A stretch of 64,000 nt of DNA from Pascua guehoae (lineage: Eukaryota > Basidiomycota > Tremellomycetes > Trichosporonales > Trichosporonaceae): contig BCJX01000009.1 in NCBI GenBank assembly GCA_001600415.1, forward strand, positions 1,270,214-1,334,213, given 5' to 3'. Below the pieces are notes generated by a model, which was given only the letters and a program-made list of their open reading frames with translations, was not told where the DNA came from and searched no databases. Shown in pieces: positions 34,100 through 45,709 of this stretch; within the stretch, counting starts at the first letter, position 1; every line of letters begins with the position of its first letter. Both the position numbers and the translations under genes were made by a program.

Positions 34100-35141
34100 T
34101 CAGGCGGGCACGTTGATAACGGCGAGTGGCAGTATAGACCTTTTGCCAGAGATGCACAATGTTACAGTCTAGAGATTGCACTCTGTACACACTGTCAATC
34201 ACGACTACAATGCCGTTGCTTTGACCGACGCTGCAGCACGAGCACGAGCGGCAACCGGCTCGGCCTAGAGATACGGTACTGAACGACCGGCCCATTATTG
34301 ATTGAACCCCCAAGAGCAGCGGAAGCAAACCACGCCGCGCCGATCACGACGCGTCGAGGCTAGCGTCAAGTGGAGTCTTGCTAGCGACAGACGTCGCCGA
34401 GGACGCCAATATGCACAGGGTAGAACGCCGTTGCCACGCAGCACGCAGGCGCTGACCAGCTTGCTAGCTGGAAACTGGAACCGCATGCCCTCGATACTCG
34501 ATACCATGAGACAGAGCGCGGCCAATATCCGGAACGGGCCGCAACATGTTTGTGGGGCGGGGCAAGACGCGCCATGCATCCGCCAGCCTCAGGCACGGTC
34601 ATGCCCACGTTCCTCATTGTCGATGAATTCATCCTGGCCCCAGCTGCCTCGGCTGCCTCGCGGGGCCGGCGGCAGAGAGCTGCAGGCTGCAGGCTGCATG
34701 GCTGGCTGGGCTGTATGGCTGTCTGGGCTTGATAGCGAGCGCCGGAACGCAACGTTTGGATTCGGGATTCGAGCTGGAATGGGACGTCCACCTGTCGTCA
34801 TTGCACCTCTTTTTTTGTTTCTCGACGCACATTTCTCCCTCTTCCCCCTTCCCCACACCCCCACGTCTCGTCTGCACCCACCCCTTGCCGCCCCCGTGCG
34901 CACGCCCTCGCGCTCGGCCACACGCAGTCACCGACGCGTACACGCACCACGTACCACGCCTCTCTTGCTCCTCCACCTCGTCGACTTGGACTTGACTTCC
35001 CTTCGACTTGCACCATCACCTTCACCCGCACTCAACTTGCACTTGCACCTCGCGCCAGACCTCGGACGTACCTAGAGCCCACTGGCCTTTCTCTCCCCCC
35101 TCCCACTCTCCTCGACTGTCCCGACCGCCAGAGTTGCCACC
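34100..35141. other. Gene-free spacer downstream of the rhamnosidase gene
   Basis: About 1 kb with no supported gene. The right half (about 34800-35120) is pyrimidine-rich with CACGCAC and ACTTG repeats and leads into the ATG at 35142, consistent with a promoter or leader. Confidence 0.45.
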
Positions 35142-36169
35142 ATGTCCGCCACCGAAGAGACCATCAAGGCCGTGATTAAGAGTGTAGACAGTGAGTGCGG
35201 TGGCAAGCTGCGTAGTGGGCTGGGCAACGGCAGAGCCCGGTGGCGTACTGTTGTTGGGCGGCAGGCAGGATCGTTCGTGAGGGCGGGTCGGGTACAAGAG
35301 CCAGCTGGCGGCGATAGACGCAGACAACCAGGACACAGCAGACCATGCGCAACGCCCCCCCCGCACCCCCCCCCCCACCTCCCCCCCTCGTCCCCCCCCC
35401 CCTCACCCCCCCCCCCCTCCTCCCCCCCNNNNNNNNNNNNNNNNNNNNNNNNNNNNNNNNNNNNNNNNNNNNNNNNNNNNNNNNNNNNNNNNNNNNNNNN
35501 NNNNNNNNNNNNNNNNNNNNNNNNNNNNNNNNNNNNNNNNNNNNNNNNNNNNNNNNNNNNNNNNNNNNNNNNNNNNNNNNNNNNNNNNNNNNNNNNNNNN
35601 NNNNNNNNNNNNNNNNNNNNGGGGGGGGGGGGGGGGGGGGGGAAGGTGATTAAGTTGATGGGTTGCTGGGTTGCTGGGGTGGCGAGGAGCGTGCGCGGTT
35701 GTCGGGTCGAACGTCGCGGGGCTCTGGCTGGTCATGCGCGCGTTGGGTCCGCGGGTGGGCGGGGGGGAGGTCCGGTTGGTGCTAAGGGGGAGAGGCGATG
35801 GGCGCGCTGGGGTAGGATCATCTTTCGCCGGCGTCGGCTGTGATTTTGCAAAGGGAGGGACAAGGGCGCTGTTTGCGAGCCGTCGCCGACATCGTCGGGC
35901 GGGTGCTACAGTGCTTTCGCATGGTCTCGTGGGATACTAGCAACAGGCGTGTCTACCGTAGCGACGAGCTAACACGCAGCTTTGGGAGCTTTGTCACTCA
36001 TGGTACGTTTGCGCTGCAAGCGCGACCAGCACCAAGCTGCGTGATGAGTGCCGTGCCGTCTTTGACGGCGCGGCCACGCTTTCGCTCCCACTGACACACT
36101 GCAGAGACCAAGAACTTTATCTACTTCTACATCGGCCCCATTGCCGTGCTCCTGTGGAAGACGTCGTAG
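35142..36169 (+). CDS. Small single-pass membrane protein, incompletely resolved around a gap
   Basis: I do not recognise the family. A first exon 35142-35190 reads MSATEETIKAVIKSVD and ends at a GTGAGTGCG donor in phase 1. The last two exons are 35980-36002 (SFGSFVTH-like reading) and 36105-36169, ending in TKNFIYFYIGPIAVLLWKTS and a stop. These two join perfectly in phase. Exon 1 does not: it ends in phase 1 but the next exon needs phase 2, so a segment whose length leaves remainder 1 on division by 3 is missing. It could lie in the 192-N gap (35429-35620) or be another microexon. The final exon encodes one hydrophobic helix with a short basic end, as in tail-anchored or small mitochondrial proteins. 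The function is unknown. Confidence 0.5.
35429..35620. other. Assembly gap (192 N) between a poly-C and a poly-G flank
   Basis: The left flank (about 35356-35428) is nearly pure C with scattered A and T; the right flank begins with 22 consecutive G (35621-35642). The mirrored C-to-G composition across the gap suggests a hard-to-sequence homopolymer or an artefactual join. It lies in an intron of the small membrane-protein gene. Confidence 0.95.
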
Positions 36170-36680
36170 ACGGGGCGACGAGCCGTGCCGACACCCAACT
36201 GCCGACACGTCCATGTACCGAGGACGCGCAACACAACCGACCCACCTCCCCACGCCCATGCCACTACATTTGCCATCATTCACCCGCTCGCGGATCCGCA
36301 TCTCACGGCCGAGCGGGTCCCATTTTATCACCCACCTCGCCCAAACGTCCGCACATGTCGCATAGTCTTGGCGCTGCGCCGGCAGCTGCCGAGCATTGGT
36401 TTATCTGGTACATAGAAAGGGGATGTAATGCGGTGCAGACGAGCGGACCAACGGCAGCGTGAATCAACCGTGTTTGGGTGCAGTGCTCGCTCCCCAACCA
36501 CAGTCGTGCGAAGCTATCCATAGAAAACACGAAGAGCGGCCTACAGAACAGACTGGCTGGCCTAGCCAACATGGCTTGGGGATGGGGCGGCACGCTACAC
36601 CCACAACCCCACTCTAGCACACAGAGCGTCTCTCTACGACGCGGTCAATCTCTCAAGGAACAGATGGAATGTCGCAGTGG
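36170..36680. other. Convergent spacer between the small membrane protein gene and EAF3
   Basis: About 510 bp containing both 3' regions. No ORF with support is seen. Confidence 0.45.
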
Positions 36681-38048
36681 CTATGTCCGCGAGAGGTTCT
36701 GGTACTGCGTCGTCGTCGTCTCGTACTCTTTGACAAACAGGCGCTTTTGGTCTTTGATCATCCACCTGTTGGGTTAGCACGGACCTGAAACTCCAACCCA
36801 CTTCATAATGTCGTTGATGTACTCGCGCAGGATGTTGAGCGACTCGGTATCAATGTTGGTGTACGCAATGAACGGGCCAAAGTTGACTGGTGCGTTAGTT
36901 GTGAAGCGCATGAGCGAACCTCAACTAACCGAAAAGACGGAGAAGATGCTCGGCGCCGTAGACTTCGCTCATTGGCTTGTCGCCGGCTGCACGCTTCTGC
37001 TCGACATATTGTGCCCGCTCAAACCGGTAGAGAAGGTTGTTGCCGAGCGCCTTGTCAAAGTAGAGGGTGATTCCTGCTATGATCTCGGACAACAGCGCGT
37101 TTGAACGACTGGGCGTGAGCTGGATCCAACAGTTGTGGCTGGAGGAGCTCACCTGGTGCGCTCCTTCTTCGTCGCGTTGGCATACTCCCGGTACTCCTCT
37201 AGCAGTTCGCGTACCGTCGGCTTGCGCGGGAGCGTGATGAGCTGGTTGTTCTTTGTCACATTCTCCCAGTCATCCACAAGCTGCAACTTGAGAACGTCGG
37301 GGATGATAATCTTGACCTCGGGACGCTTCAGGAACTCGGCCTCCTGCATGAGTCAGCCGCGCGCGACTAGAAATTATCGGATAAAAATACTCACAGTGTC
37401 CAGTCCTGTATCGCGTCCCCGCTTCCTGCTCCCCTCGCCCTTCTTGCCGGTGCCCTTTGTCTCCTTGCCCTTGCCCGTAGGCGCTGGGCTTTCGGTTGAA
37501 GAAATTTGTGGGCGAGTCTTCTTCGTCTGTGCTTCGAGCAGTGCGCGCCGCTTGGCAAATCCAGCTTCATTCAGCTTGAGGAGACGCATTTCGGGGACCC
37601 ATTCGTCCCAACTGGAAAATACATTAGCATCGACGCACAGCACACAGCCACGGGAGCAAAAAATAACGCGCCATGACCTCGTGGCGTGACTGATCCCACT
37701 CACGTCTGCTTCCATCCCTTGTAGTGAATAAAGTAGTGCGGGCCCGTCGTGCCCAGAAGGGTGTTGGACTCATTCCAGTTCTCGGCGAGGAGGATCTGTG
37801 CGCAGCCGATTGTGAAACGGAGAAGCAAATGGGAGCGATAATAAGGTTATCGAGGAAGCCGAGTCATAAACGTCAGCATCAATTCACACCCACAGCGCAT
37901 CCCGTCAATGGTGGGCTCAAAACGTGCGCCATCATCGGGAGATCGTCCTGAAACCACTCACGCGAGCCTCGTAGAGGAGGGGGCCGTGGTAGGCCAGAAC
38001 ATACTCGTCCGTCGTAAACTGGTTCGGCTGATGGTTTGGGTTCGCCAT
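36681..38048 (-). CDS. EAF3: MRG-family chromodomain protein Eaf3
   Basis: Eaf3/MRG15 reads H3K36 methylation and is shared by the NuA4 acetyltransferase and Rpd3S deacetylase complexes. Exons 38048-37962, 37795-37704, 37611-37395, 37343-37153, 37108-36930, 36886-36802 and 36765-36681 encode 311 residues with consistent phases. The chromo barrel is at the N-terminus ([42 protein letters not shown]). A Lys/Gly/Ser-rich linker follows ([20 protein letters not shown]). The MRG domain (from about residue 135) has [55 protein letters not shown] and [10 protein letters not shown]. The C-terminus [15 protein letters not shown] fits family ends. The length is near human MRG15. The first intron (166 nt) is longer than the others, but joining across it gives an unbroken chromo barrel. 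Confidence 0.93.
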
Positions 38049-39378
38049 CACGACAAGTAGAGCGATTGGCCGAGGACCACCAAGTATGTGCAGATGGAGA
38101 GCGGTTTAGAGGTCGCTGTAGACGTGGTAAGCAGGTGGCAACGCGTGTGGTACGGTCAGACGGCGGCGTGAAAACAAGATACGTACACCTTCCTTCGTTT
38201 GGCGTTTCCCGATAAATCAGCGTGTCCCGCGCGCCAGACACGAGTAACGGTCGCCAGAGTGTCGTATGCGTTGACCAGGTGTCGTCTCCAGGACGTGGTT
38301 ACCCGTCGTTACCGAGTTAAGAGCCCGGTGAGGTGGGAGAAGGAGATCAATGGGGTACACAAAGTGTGCCTACGCAACGTTTGTCACTTGGTGATGGGGA
38401 CGGTCTGTTCGGAAGTAACCGTGTCGGATCGGAGAGTCGTCGTTGAACCTGCAAAGGTGTCAGCTACCGTCGTTGGACCCGCACGCACGACGATGAGCAG
38501 TGCGGAGGTGAGCAACGTACGCGGCGGTGTGTTGCAAGTCGTCAGTACGAGGGTGAGTGACGACAATCTGGGAGGGAGGAAGAGAGAATGACCGACGGCG
38601 GCGGCGGCGGTGGCGGAGGCAAAATGCGCGTCAAGATGGTCGAGCGCCATGTTTGCGCCGGCCTCCGCGACTGCGCGCGCGCCCCCATCTCAACTTCTTA
38701 AACACGGGGGGGATACATTAAGGAATTGCGCAATCCACTCAGTTGCTTTCCATGGTGGAACCCACGTGGATTTGCTTCCGCATTCTCTGCCAGCCCTCTT
38801 GCTGACTCGCCCCCAGTCAACGCTTCCGTCGCTGGTCGCTTTTCACTGCCTCGCTGTCGCCGCTGGCACAGCATCGCTCTTGCTTCCTCTTCATCCGTGA
38901 TATCCACGAAGGACAGCCAGCGCACTCTCTGCCGTGTCCCAGACTGCATCTCCGCCAAGAAAAACTTGGTCGCGACGTGCGCAAGCTGACCACTGCAGCG
39001 ATTCCGCTTGGTGGGAATCCTGAAGCCGGATACGTTTGGGGCGGCGGCCGGCTTGGGTGAGTGTCGAGCAATGGCCACCGCGCCACCGACATTCTCTATT
39101 GTCATCCAGTGTCACTGCGTGCGGGCAGTCCAAAGTGTGGTCTACATCATGTAACATGCAAAGCGCGCCTCACAACAAGCGCAGTGGTGGATGATGCTGG
39201 AGGCGATGTATGGGAAGTAGTCTTGGCACACTGCTGACACCGCCTTGCCTCCTCGGATGCCTTTCTTTTTTGCCACCCGCTCGTTCAAATAGTGTCGGCG
39301 TAAATCCATCCTAAGATCACGCACCTGTAGACACCGTTCAACCGGTCTCTTATTCGAGCACTCGAGCACAGTCTCATC
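38049..39378. promoter_or_regulatory. Divergent promoter region of EAF3 and SUA7
   Basis: 1.33 kb between divergent start codons of two nuclear transcription/chromatin genes. ORFs here lack domains. I see no distinctive motif beyond general composition. Confidence 0.45.
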
Positions 39379-41055
39379 ATGTACGGCGTTGCAGGCCCCA
39401 AGCCTCCTCAGGTAGGTTGACAGCTCTCCACGGATACCGCGAGAGCAATGGGTTCGGCATCCTCCATGGCCAACATGATCATTCACCCCCAATTATATCC
39501 ATCATTACCAGTGTCCCTGTACCCGTTACTGATGCACAACAGGGCAAGTACGGCCAGCCGGTTGCTGCCAACCTTGCCGTTCGGCACCTGTGCCCCAACT
39601 GCCGCTCGGACCCTCCCAACATTATCGAGGAGTACAGCAGTGGCGACTTGGTTTGTTTTTGGGGGTTTGCCTTCTGCAAGACTAACCGACAGGTCTGCGG
39701 CGACTGCGGCACCATTCTCGGTGACCGTATCGTTGACACGAGGAGCGAGTGTAAGTCGATCTGAAGCCGAGATTACCCGGATGCTGACACATGACGACAG
39801 GGCGTGTACGTGCACTGACTCTGGGATTGCCTGTGCTCTTTCTGACTAACTGATAGACGTTTGCTGGTGACGAAGGTGGCGACGACCCGTCGCGTGTTGG
39901 TGGCCCGACGAACCCGCTTCTCGGCCACCAGTCTCTGGAGACGAGCGTCTCTGCGCGCGACGGCCGCACTGGTATCTCGCGCGATCTTCAGCGTGGTACT
40001 GCGCGTGCCAATGCGATCGCGACCAACCCTGGCGGCCGTGCCAACCAGGCCCAGCTGCAGTCGACATTCTCCCGCATCAGCGAGATGTGCGATGCGATGC
40101 AGCTGCCGCGCTCCATCTCTGAGCGCGCGCAGCACGCGTATATCATTGGCGACGAGGCGCGCGTCGCGCGCGGCAAGAGCGACGACCCCTTGATTGCCGC
40201 TTCCATTATCTTTGCGTGTCGTGCCGCCAAGGCAGAGCGCTCGTTCCGCGAGGTCTGCAAGGTGGCCAAAGTCAGCAAGTCGGAACTCGGGCGTGCCTAC
40301 AACGCTCTCCGCACCGCCGTCAGGTCGAGCGGTGCCTCGGACGACATGCCGCAGGGTCTCAGCAGCGCCAACCAGTCGTCTGATGGTCTCCTGACACGGT
40401 TCTCGAGCTATCTCAACTTGGGAATGACAATCCTCAATGCGTCAAAGCATGTTGCCGTTGCCGCTGTCGAAAAGTCGGCCATTACCGGACGCTCGCCGCT
40501 CTCCATCGCTGCGGGTGTCCTGTACTTTACTTGCATTCTCTTTGAGAAGGACACGACGTCCAAGGAGATTGCGGACATTGCCGAGGTGTCCGAGTCGACG
40601 ATCAAGCTGTGAGTTGGTTGTTTTGTGATCTGTGGATGCTGACTGCTCTCAGCATTTGCAAGAAGGTTGCTGAAGAGCTCGACGTCGTGATCCGGCAGGA
40701 GTGGGTGAGTACTGTAGCAATCGAAAGTAGCCATGCGGCGCAGCTTCTAACGGCCCCACAGAAGACGCAGCACCCATCGGGCTACAACACTCTGAACTTG
40801 CTGGGCAAGTCGAGCCAGGCCCAGGCCACCGCCAAGGGTTCGCGTGCAGGCACACCCAGCGTCCCCGTACCGACGCCCAAGAACACGTCAACTCCGTCCC
40901 CCGAGTCGAAGGACAAGGCTGATGACGAGGCGGCGTCCAAGGACGAGGTCAATGACAAGGTCGCGTCCAAGGGCAAGGACAAGCCCAAGAGCAAGGACGA
41001 GACGAACGGCGCGGCGAAAGGCAGCTCGAACGGCACGTCCAACGGTAGCGGTTAG
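39379..41055 (+). CDS. SUA7: RNA polymerase II general transcription factor TFIIB (Sua7)
   Basis: TFIIB bridges TBP-bound promoters and Pol II and helps set the start site. Seven exons (39379-39411, 39543-39650, 39693-39750, 39801-39805, 39857-40608, 40653-40704, 40762-41055) encode 433 residues. The Zn ribbon uses Cys28, Cys31, Cys49 and Cys52. The B-reader follows with SEWRTFAGDEGGDDPSRVG, where the 5-nt exon supplies part of Trp67 and all of Arg68. Two cyclin repeats follow: the first around HAYIIGDEARVARGKSDDPL and AASIIFACRAAKAERSFREV, the second around LNASKHVAVAAVEKS and PLSIAAGVLYFTC, ending with CKKVAEELDVVIRQEW at residue 336. An unusual tail of about 97 residues follows, rich in Lys, Asp, Ser and Asn with repeated SKDE/SKGK-like units; it makes the protein longer than yeast Sua7 (345). 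Confidence 0.95.
39801..39805 (+). other. SUA7: 5-nt microexon of SUA7 (TFIIB)
   Basis: GGCGT is flanked by GACGACAG and GTACGTG. Exon 3 ends in phase 1 (T), so the microexon completes TGG (Trp67) and gives CGT (Arg68). The next exon starts with ACG TTT. This restores the near-invariant Glu-Trp-Arg-Thr-Phe of the B-reader. Direct joining of exons 3 and 5 would lose both residues and the frame. Confidence 0.88.
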
Positions 41056-44000
41056 AACGTGACCGCCGCTCGTCCGTCCCTTGGCGTTCTTCATGGGCCC
41101 CACGCGTTTCTCCTGTGGCGTACAAAAATGTCCGAAGAAAATAGAAAAAATAACTATGAAAAAGAACTATGAAAGGCCAAGGCGTGCATCCCACATTTAT
41201 GCATCAGAGTCACTGTACCTGGGGGTTTGGCTTTACGCTGTCGCTTTGTGGACAAATTGTTGCTGTTATGAGTGGTACCTGTCGTTGTTGGCTCTTCCCC
41301 TGTCTGTGATACTGTAGATAAGAAACGACGGATGACTGGCCGAGAGTATCTAGCATTTCTGTCGGCCGCAGTCAGTTAGCCAGTTGCGAGGCACCTGCCA
41401 TCCCTGTGCGTCATGATCGTGTGACCACCAGGAGTGTGTCTGTTTATACGATCGAAGTACGCATCGTTTGGGAGGTTACGTGGCTTACGATAAACGGCGT
41501 AGGCCCCGGAGGAGGTGGATGCCAGTCACGACGGAGGCATATGGTTGTTGTCACCAAACACATGCCCACCACGTCCACCACAGAAGTTTCAGCAGGTGAC
41601 AACAGGTTAACAAACGTGTCAACGCATCCGCCAATACCTGAACAGGAGAAGAATTGCCCCAAAGACAAATGACTTTCACCACCACTCTTTCCCTCTTCAC
41701 ATATCTGTACCCCTCTCTCTCTCAACCCCCTCGTTCCATCGCTCAGTGCCCTGCCCCTTGAGATCCGAGATCCAGTACAGTATGGTAATACTAAGCGCCC
41801 TGAGATCAAGCCTCTGTGGCTCACTGATGATCCTAGATGCTTGGATTGTTACTCGCCGGTCCTCCAGTGCACATACCACCGTTGTCGCGTGAGTCTGAGC
41901 GCCATGGAATGGGTTGTGGGAGAAGGGTGCCGGCTTTGATCAGTCTGTTGATCTCTTGGGTTGCTGCAACACAACAAGGACAGCGCAACGCGAATGTTAT
42001 GTGTCCTGAAGCACATGCTTGAGTGCCTAAGCGCGATGTCGATGCTCCGTTAGCGGCGGCATGGACCGCAGTGCGCGGCTGATGCCCCAACGCCACCTCG
42101 GTCTACAGTAGTGCAGACCACCACTCACACTAAAAAGTCTGGGTCGAGGCTTACCGGTATTAGTGGCGTTTCGTTTTGGCGTTACGGGGCGTTTTGGCTT
42201 TCGTGATCGTGCAGACCCAGCGACTCGGTCGCTCGGGAGAGTCGGATCGCGTGTGGTCAGCTGTTCTGGACATGGTCCGCCAGTAAAACCTTCCCGATAG
42301 GCAGATGGCCCAGATCCAGCCCATTTAGCATTGCCCCTATCGTTTGCCGCGGTCAGCTGTGCAGCGTGGTTGTAACTTTTCCCTGTGATGCCCATCGGAA
42401 AAGGGGCGGGCAAACATGCAGGAGGGCCAGAGGACAGGAGAGGAGGGTGACAACCCTTGCCTGGGCGGCTCTTGGCCGGTTTAAAGCATGTTAAATTGCC
42501 CGCTCCTATTTGACCACATGGACAGCCGCACAAGCTTCCCGAGGACCAGAGGACGGCAGCGTGTTGGACATGTGAGTACCCCACAGGGCAGGCCCTGAGC
42601 TAAAACAAGGGAGACCCGTGGGGGAAGCGTTTGCGTGGTCAGGGGCAACAGATCGTGATCGTGCCGGCGCCGCACTCCCTCTTGCCAGAAGTTGAAGAGA
42701 AGAGAAGCAAAAAAAAAAAAAGCCACAATGACATTCCTTTTCTACGGGGAGGGGTTTTTAGCCTATTTTATGGCGTCATTTGGCTTTGCTTCCTTGGTGC
42801 CTGACACCAGGGAAAAAGGGGCAAGGGGGGGAAACCTCAGGGAAAAGACAAGGGAGAGGAAAGAAGGACAGTGATGTCATAACATAACATGACGACCTCA
42901 TGCTTGCCCTTTGCAGTCCGTCCCCCCCCTTGTGCTTCTGATCCCCTGCACCGGGCACGATGGATGTAGCAACTGGTGCTCAACTCGTGACTGCGCGTAA
43001 ACGCGCACCGAAGCGCGGGTCGCGTCTGCGTCACCGTCATAGCCAAATTCCCTTTTGGCATCTCGCTTGCAGCAGCATGCCGCGACTTTTACCCCAATCA
43101 ATTCCGTGCCATCGTGTTCTTCCGTTCCTCCGACACCTCCGAGAGGAAAAAGAAATGACGACAAAGGACATGAACATGTGGGGCACGTGAGCACACCGAG
43201 CACAGCTTTCTCGTACCCCCTTGTTTGACAGCTGTCACCATGTCACTGGACCACAGAGTCCCTGCGATCATGCGGCACCTGCCAATGCTCAACGTGGCTC
43301 AAAAGTTATTTTGTTTTTGTGTTGCGCGCTTGTTGAGCGCTCCTTTGGTGTTCTCTGACGCTGCAGACGGAGTTAGGTCGCCTGTCGCTTACGCATTTGG
43401 CACCAGGCACATGATGGGGTGCGGGGCGGGTAATTGAGACAAGGGCCATGCAGAGGCGCCAAGGAGCAGACGAATCTTCAAGCATCTGCATGACCGTGAC
43501 TGCAAAGTTTAAAAAGAAAAGACAAAGGTAGCGCTGTCGAATGCCGTGCTAGAGCCAGGCCCCGGCTGTCACCCATCAATGACTCTAATGGCAGCCTAGG
43601 AGGACCCAGCCGGGTCGAGAACAGGGTTTGCAGATGTGCTGGGTATGCAAGGCATAAACTCGGTGCAACATGCCTTGAGCTGGATCCTTGGAACGCATGG
43701 GAACCGGCTCTTGCTTGCACGGGGGAGGCACTAACGGCGACATGCACGAACTTAGCGTTTTGCTTCTGTCGAGGTTTGCGTACTAGGCTCACCACCTCCC
43801 CTGATCTGCCTACAGTATGTAATTCAACCTTTGGGCATTTGGACAGCACGCGGCGCGGCGCGTCGACACAAACCAGGCATGCGGTGCGAGTCGTGTCATA
43901 CCCCTCCCCCTGCGACGGCTGCGCCATTCCTCGTATACAGTAGTATCGGCATCGAGATCGCCAAAGCCAAGCCGAAGGGCACTGTGACGGTGACTCTCAC

Positions 44001-44128
44001 TTGCTCGCGATACCGCCACCGCCCAGTAGTGACACCTACTTTTTCATGTATTCTGTGCAACCCCTCTCTCTTGCTCCTCATCCTTCTCTCGTTACTCTTT
44101 TACATTTTGCTCTTTCCTTGTCTATATC

Positions 44129-44168
<40 letters not shown>

Positions 44169-45709
44169 TCTTCCCCCCTCTTCGTTTCGTTTTCGTTTCC
44201 AACACGCAAACGTCATAACGCTTGGGTGCACACGCACTCGCCGCCCGCTATTCCTTTTGTCCTCGACGACCGACGCGCCTTCCTCAACTGGCAAACCCCC
44301 CCACAGCCACACACACCCGACTGCGCGCGGCCGCCCCATTGCTTGGCCTATCGCTTGCTTCTTCTCTTCTCACACCGGCAAAAACGGCAACCCGCTTGCT
44401 ACTTGTGACGGCGGTGACAACATTGTCCTCCACCTGCCAGCAAACGATTCTTCTTCGCTTCTCGCCCTTGCCCTCCCAGACTTCGCAAAAACTACGGAGT
44501 AGCATCATTCAGACGTCAAAGGTACGCCACTCTTCCCTTGTTCCCCCTTGGCTTTCCCCTTGCCCTCCATCCCGATTTCCAAGTGTACCCTGTTTGCCCG
44601 TCCAATGCGCGTAGCCGCGGCCAATGTCCGGTGACCATCGTCATTGCATGTTGGAGGTTTGGGACGCGTCGAGAGCAACAGAGGGGGGGCGAGGAGTGGT
44701 ACGAAATCTGTTTGGGCCAGAGTGCTGGGGTTGACGTTGTCATCGACGTCATAGCCGTTCTTGTGTGCCTCTGGGTCTGTGCGCCCTGGATCCGTTTGTC
44801 CCTTAACACTTGGCCCTTGCTCTGTTCCGCCGCCGCGCCGCCGCCACCCTTTACCGGCCAATGTGGCCAACAAATGGCCCCTCCCCCTTCTGGTGGCCCA
44901 GGTTTCCAGGTGGTTTATTATTATTGCCCAGGGACGGCTTGAGAGCCCAGGAGGTGCCAGGAGGCCAACGAGGTCCAGGCCAACCGAGACCCCCCCATCC
45001 CATCCCATCCCATCCCAAAGGCCAGCCGCCGCCCAACAGCCCTACCCCCCTAGCCCCTACCGCCCCCGCGCGTTGCAGCAGCACCTTGGCCACAATCTCT
45101 CCAACTGCTGTCAGCTGCGTGCTGCATGTTCCTCGTCCTTCTTGTGCAGCCAAGGCGCAGCTGCGATGTTGGCCCAGTCCAGAACTACTGCCTGCTGCCT
45201 ACATCCTGCTCTGTCTGGTGGTCTGCAGCTGCTGCTGCAGCATCGCATCGCAAGGTCATTTGTCTCTGTTTGAGCAATCTCTTCCAACCACTCCCCCACC
45301 CCCCCACGCACCTGACCATCACTGCGCGTGACCTTGCCTTTGCTCTCTTTCCACTCTCTCGGTTCCCCATCGCACTTCGACACCATTCCATTGTCACTCA
45401 CTCACCTTGCCCAGCCTCGTCTTCGTTCCGTTTCAACCCCGTCCGTCTTGTCCGTCACCGACCCAACTAGTCTGGCCAAAACGACTTGTTTCCTTTAGCC
45501 CTCCTCCCACTACCATCGCCTGGTGTCGGTCCCTCCGCACACACCTCCCCTCCCCCCGCAACGCCTCTGCTTCGTGCGACGACCCTTGCTCCCCCCCCTG
45601 TCCGGTTCTCCTCGAGCACGACCACCCATTCCTTAAACGCCACTTGCCTACATTGCAAGTCAGCTTGACCGCATCACGGTAGTCACCTCTTGCGACCTCG
45701 CCCACCAAC
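41056..45709. other. Gene-free 4.65 kb upstream of the dual zinc-finger gene
   Basis: The first part is the SUA7 3' region, with an A-rich stretch at about 41125-41175. ORFs of up to about 220 codons are present but conflict between frames and lack domains. From about 44000 to 45700 the plus strand becomes pyrimidine-rich, with poly-T at 44132-44167, CATCC repeats at about 44996-45015, and CACC/CCTC-rich sequence just before the ATG at 45710. A GTACGCC donor-like site after AAAG near 44520 could start a leader intron. I infer a long 5' leader and regulatory region. Confidence 0.45.
44132..44167. repeat. Poly-T homopolymer (36 nt)
   Basis: An uninterrupted T run in the pyrimidine-rich region upstream of the dual zinc-finger gene. 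It could be a nucleosome-excluding poly(dA:dT) promoter element, or an A-tail remnant on the opposite strand, but no element body is visible next to it. Confidence 0.85.

Noticed and set aside
44132..44167. Poly-T run considered as the tail of a retroposed element
   Set aside because: No element body, target-site duplication or reverse-transcriptase-like sequence is next to it. A promoter-type homopolymer is the simpler reading.
42027..44502. Several ORFs of 100-220 codons in the long spacer after SUA7
   Set aside because: They overlap in conflicting frames, lack domains, and one reads through the poly-T tract. No chain of exons with consistent phases was found.
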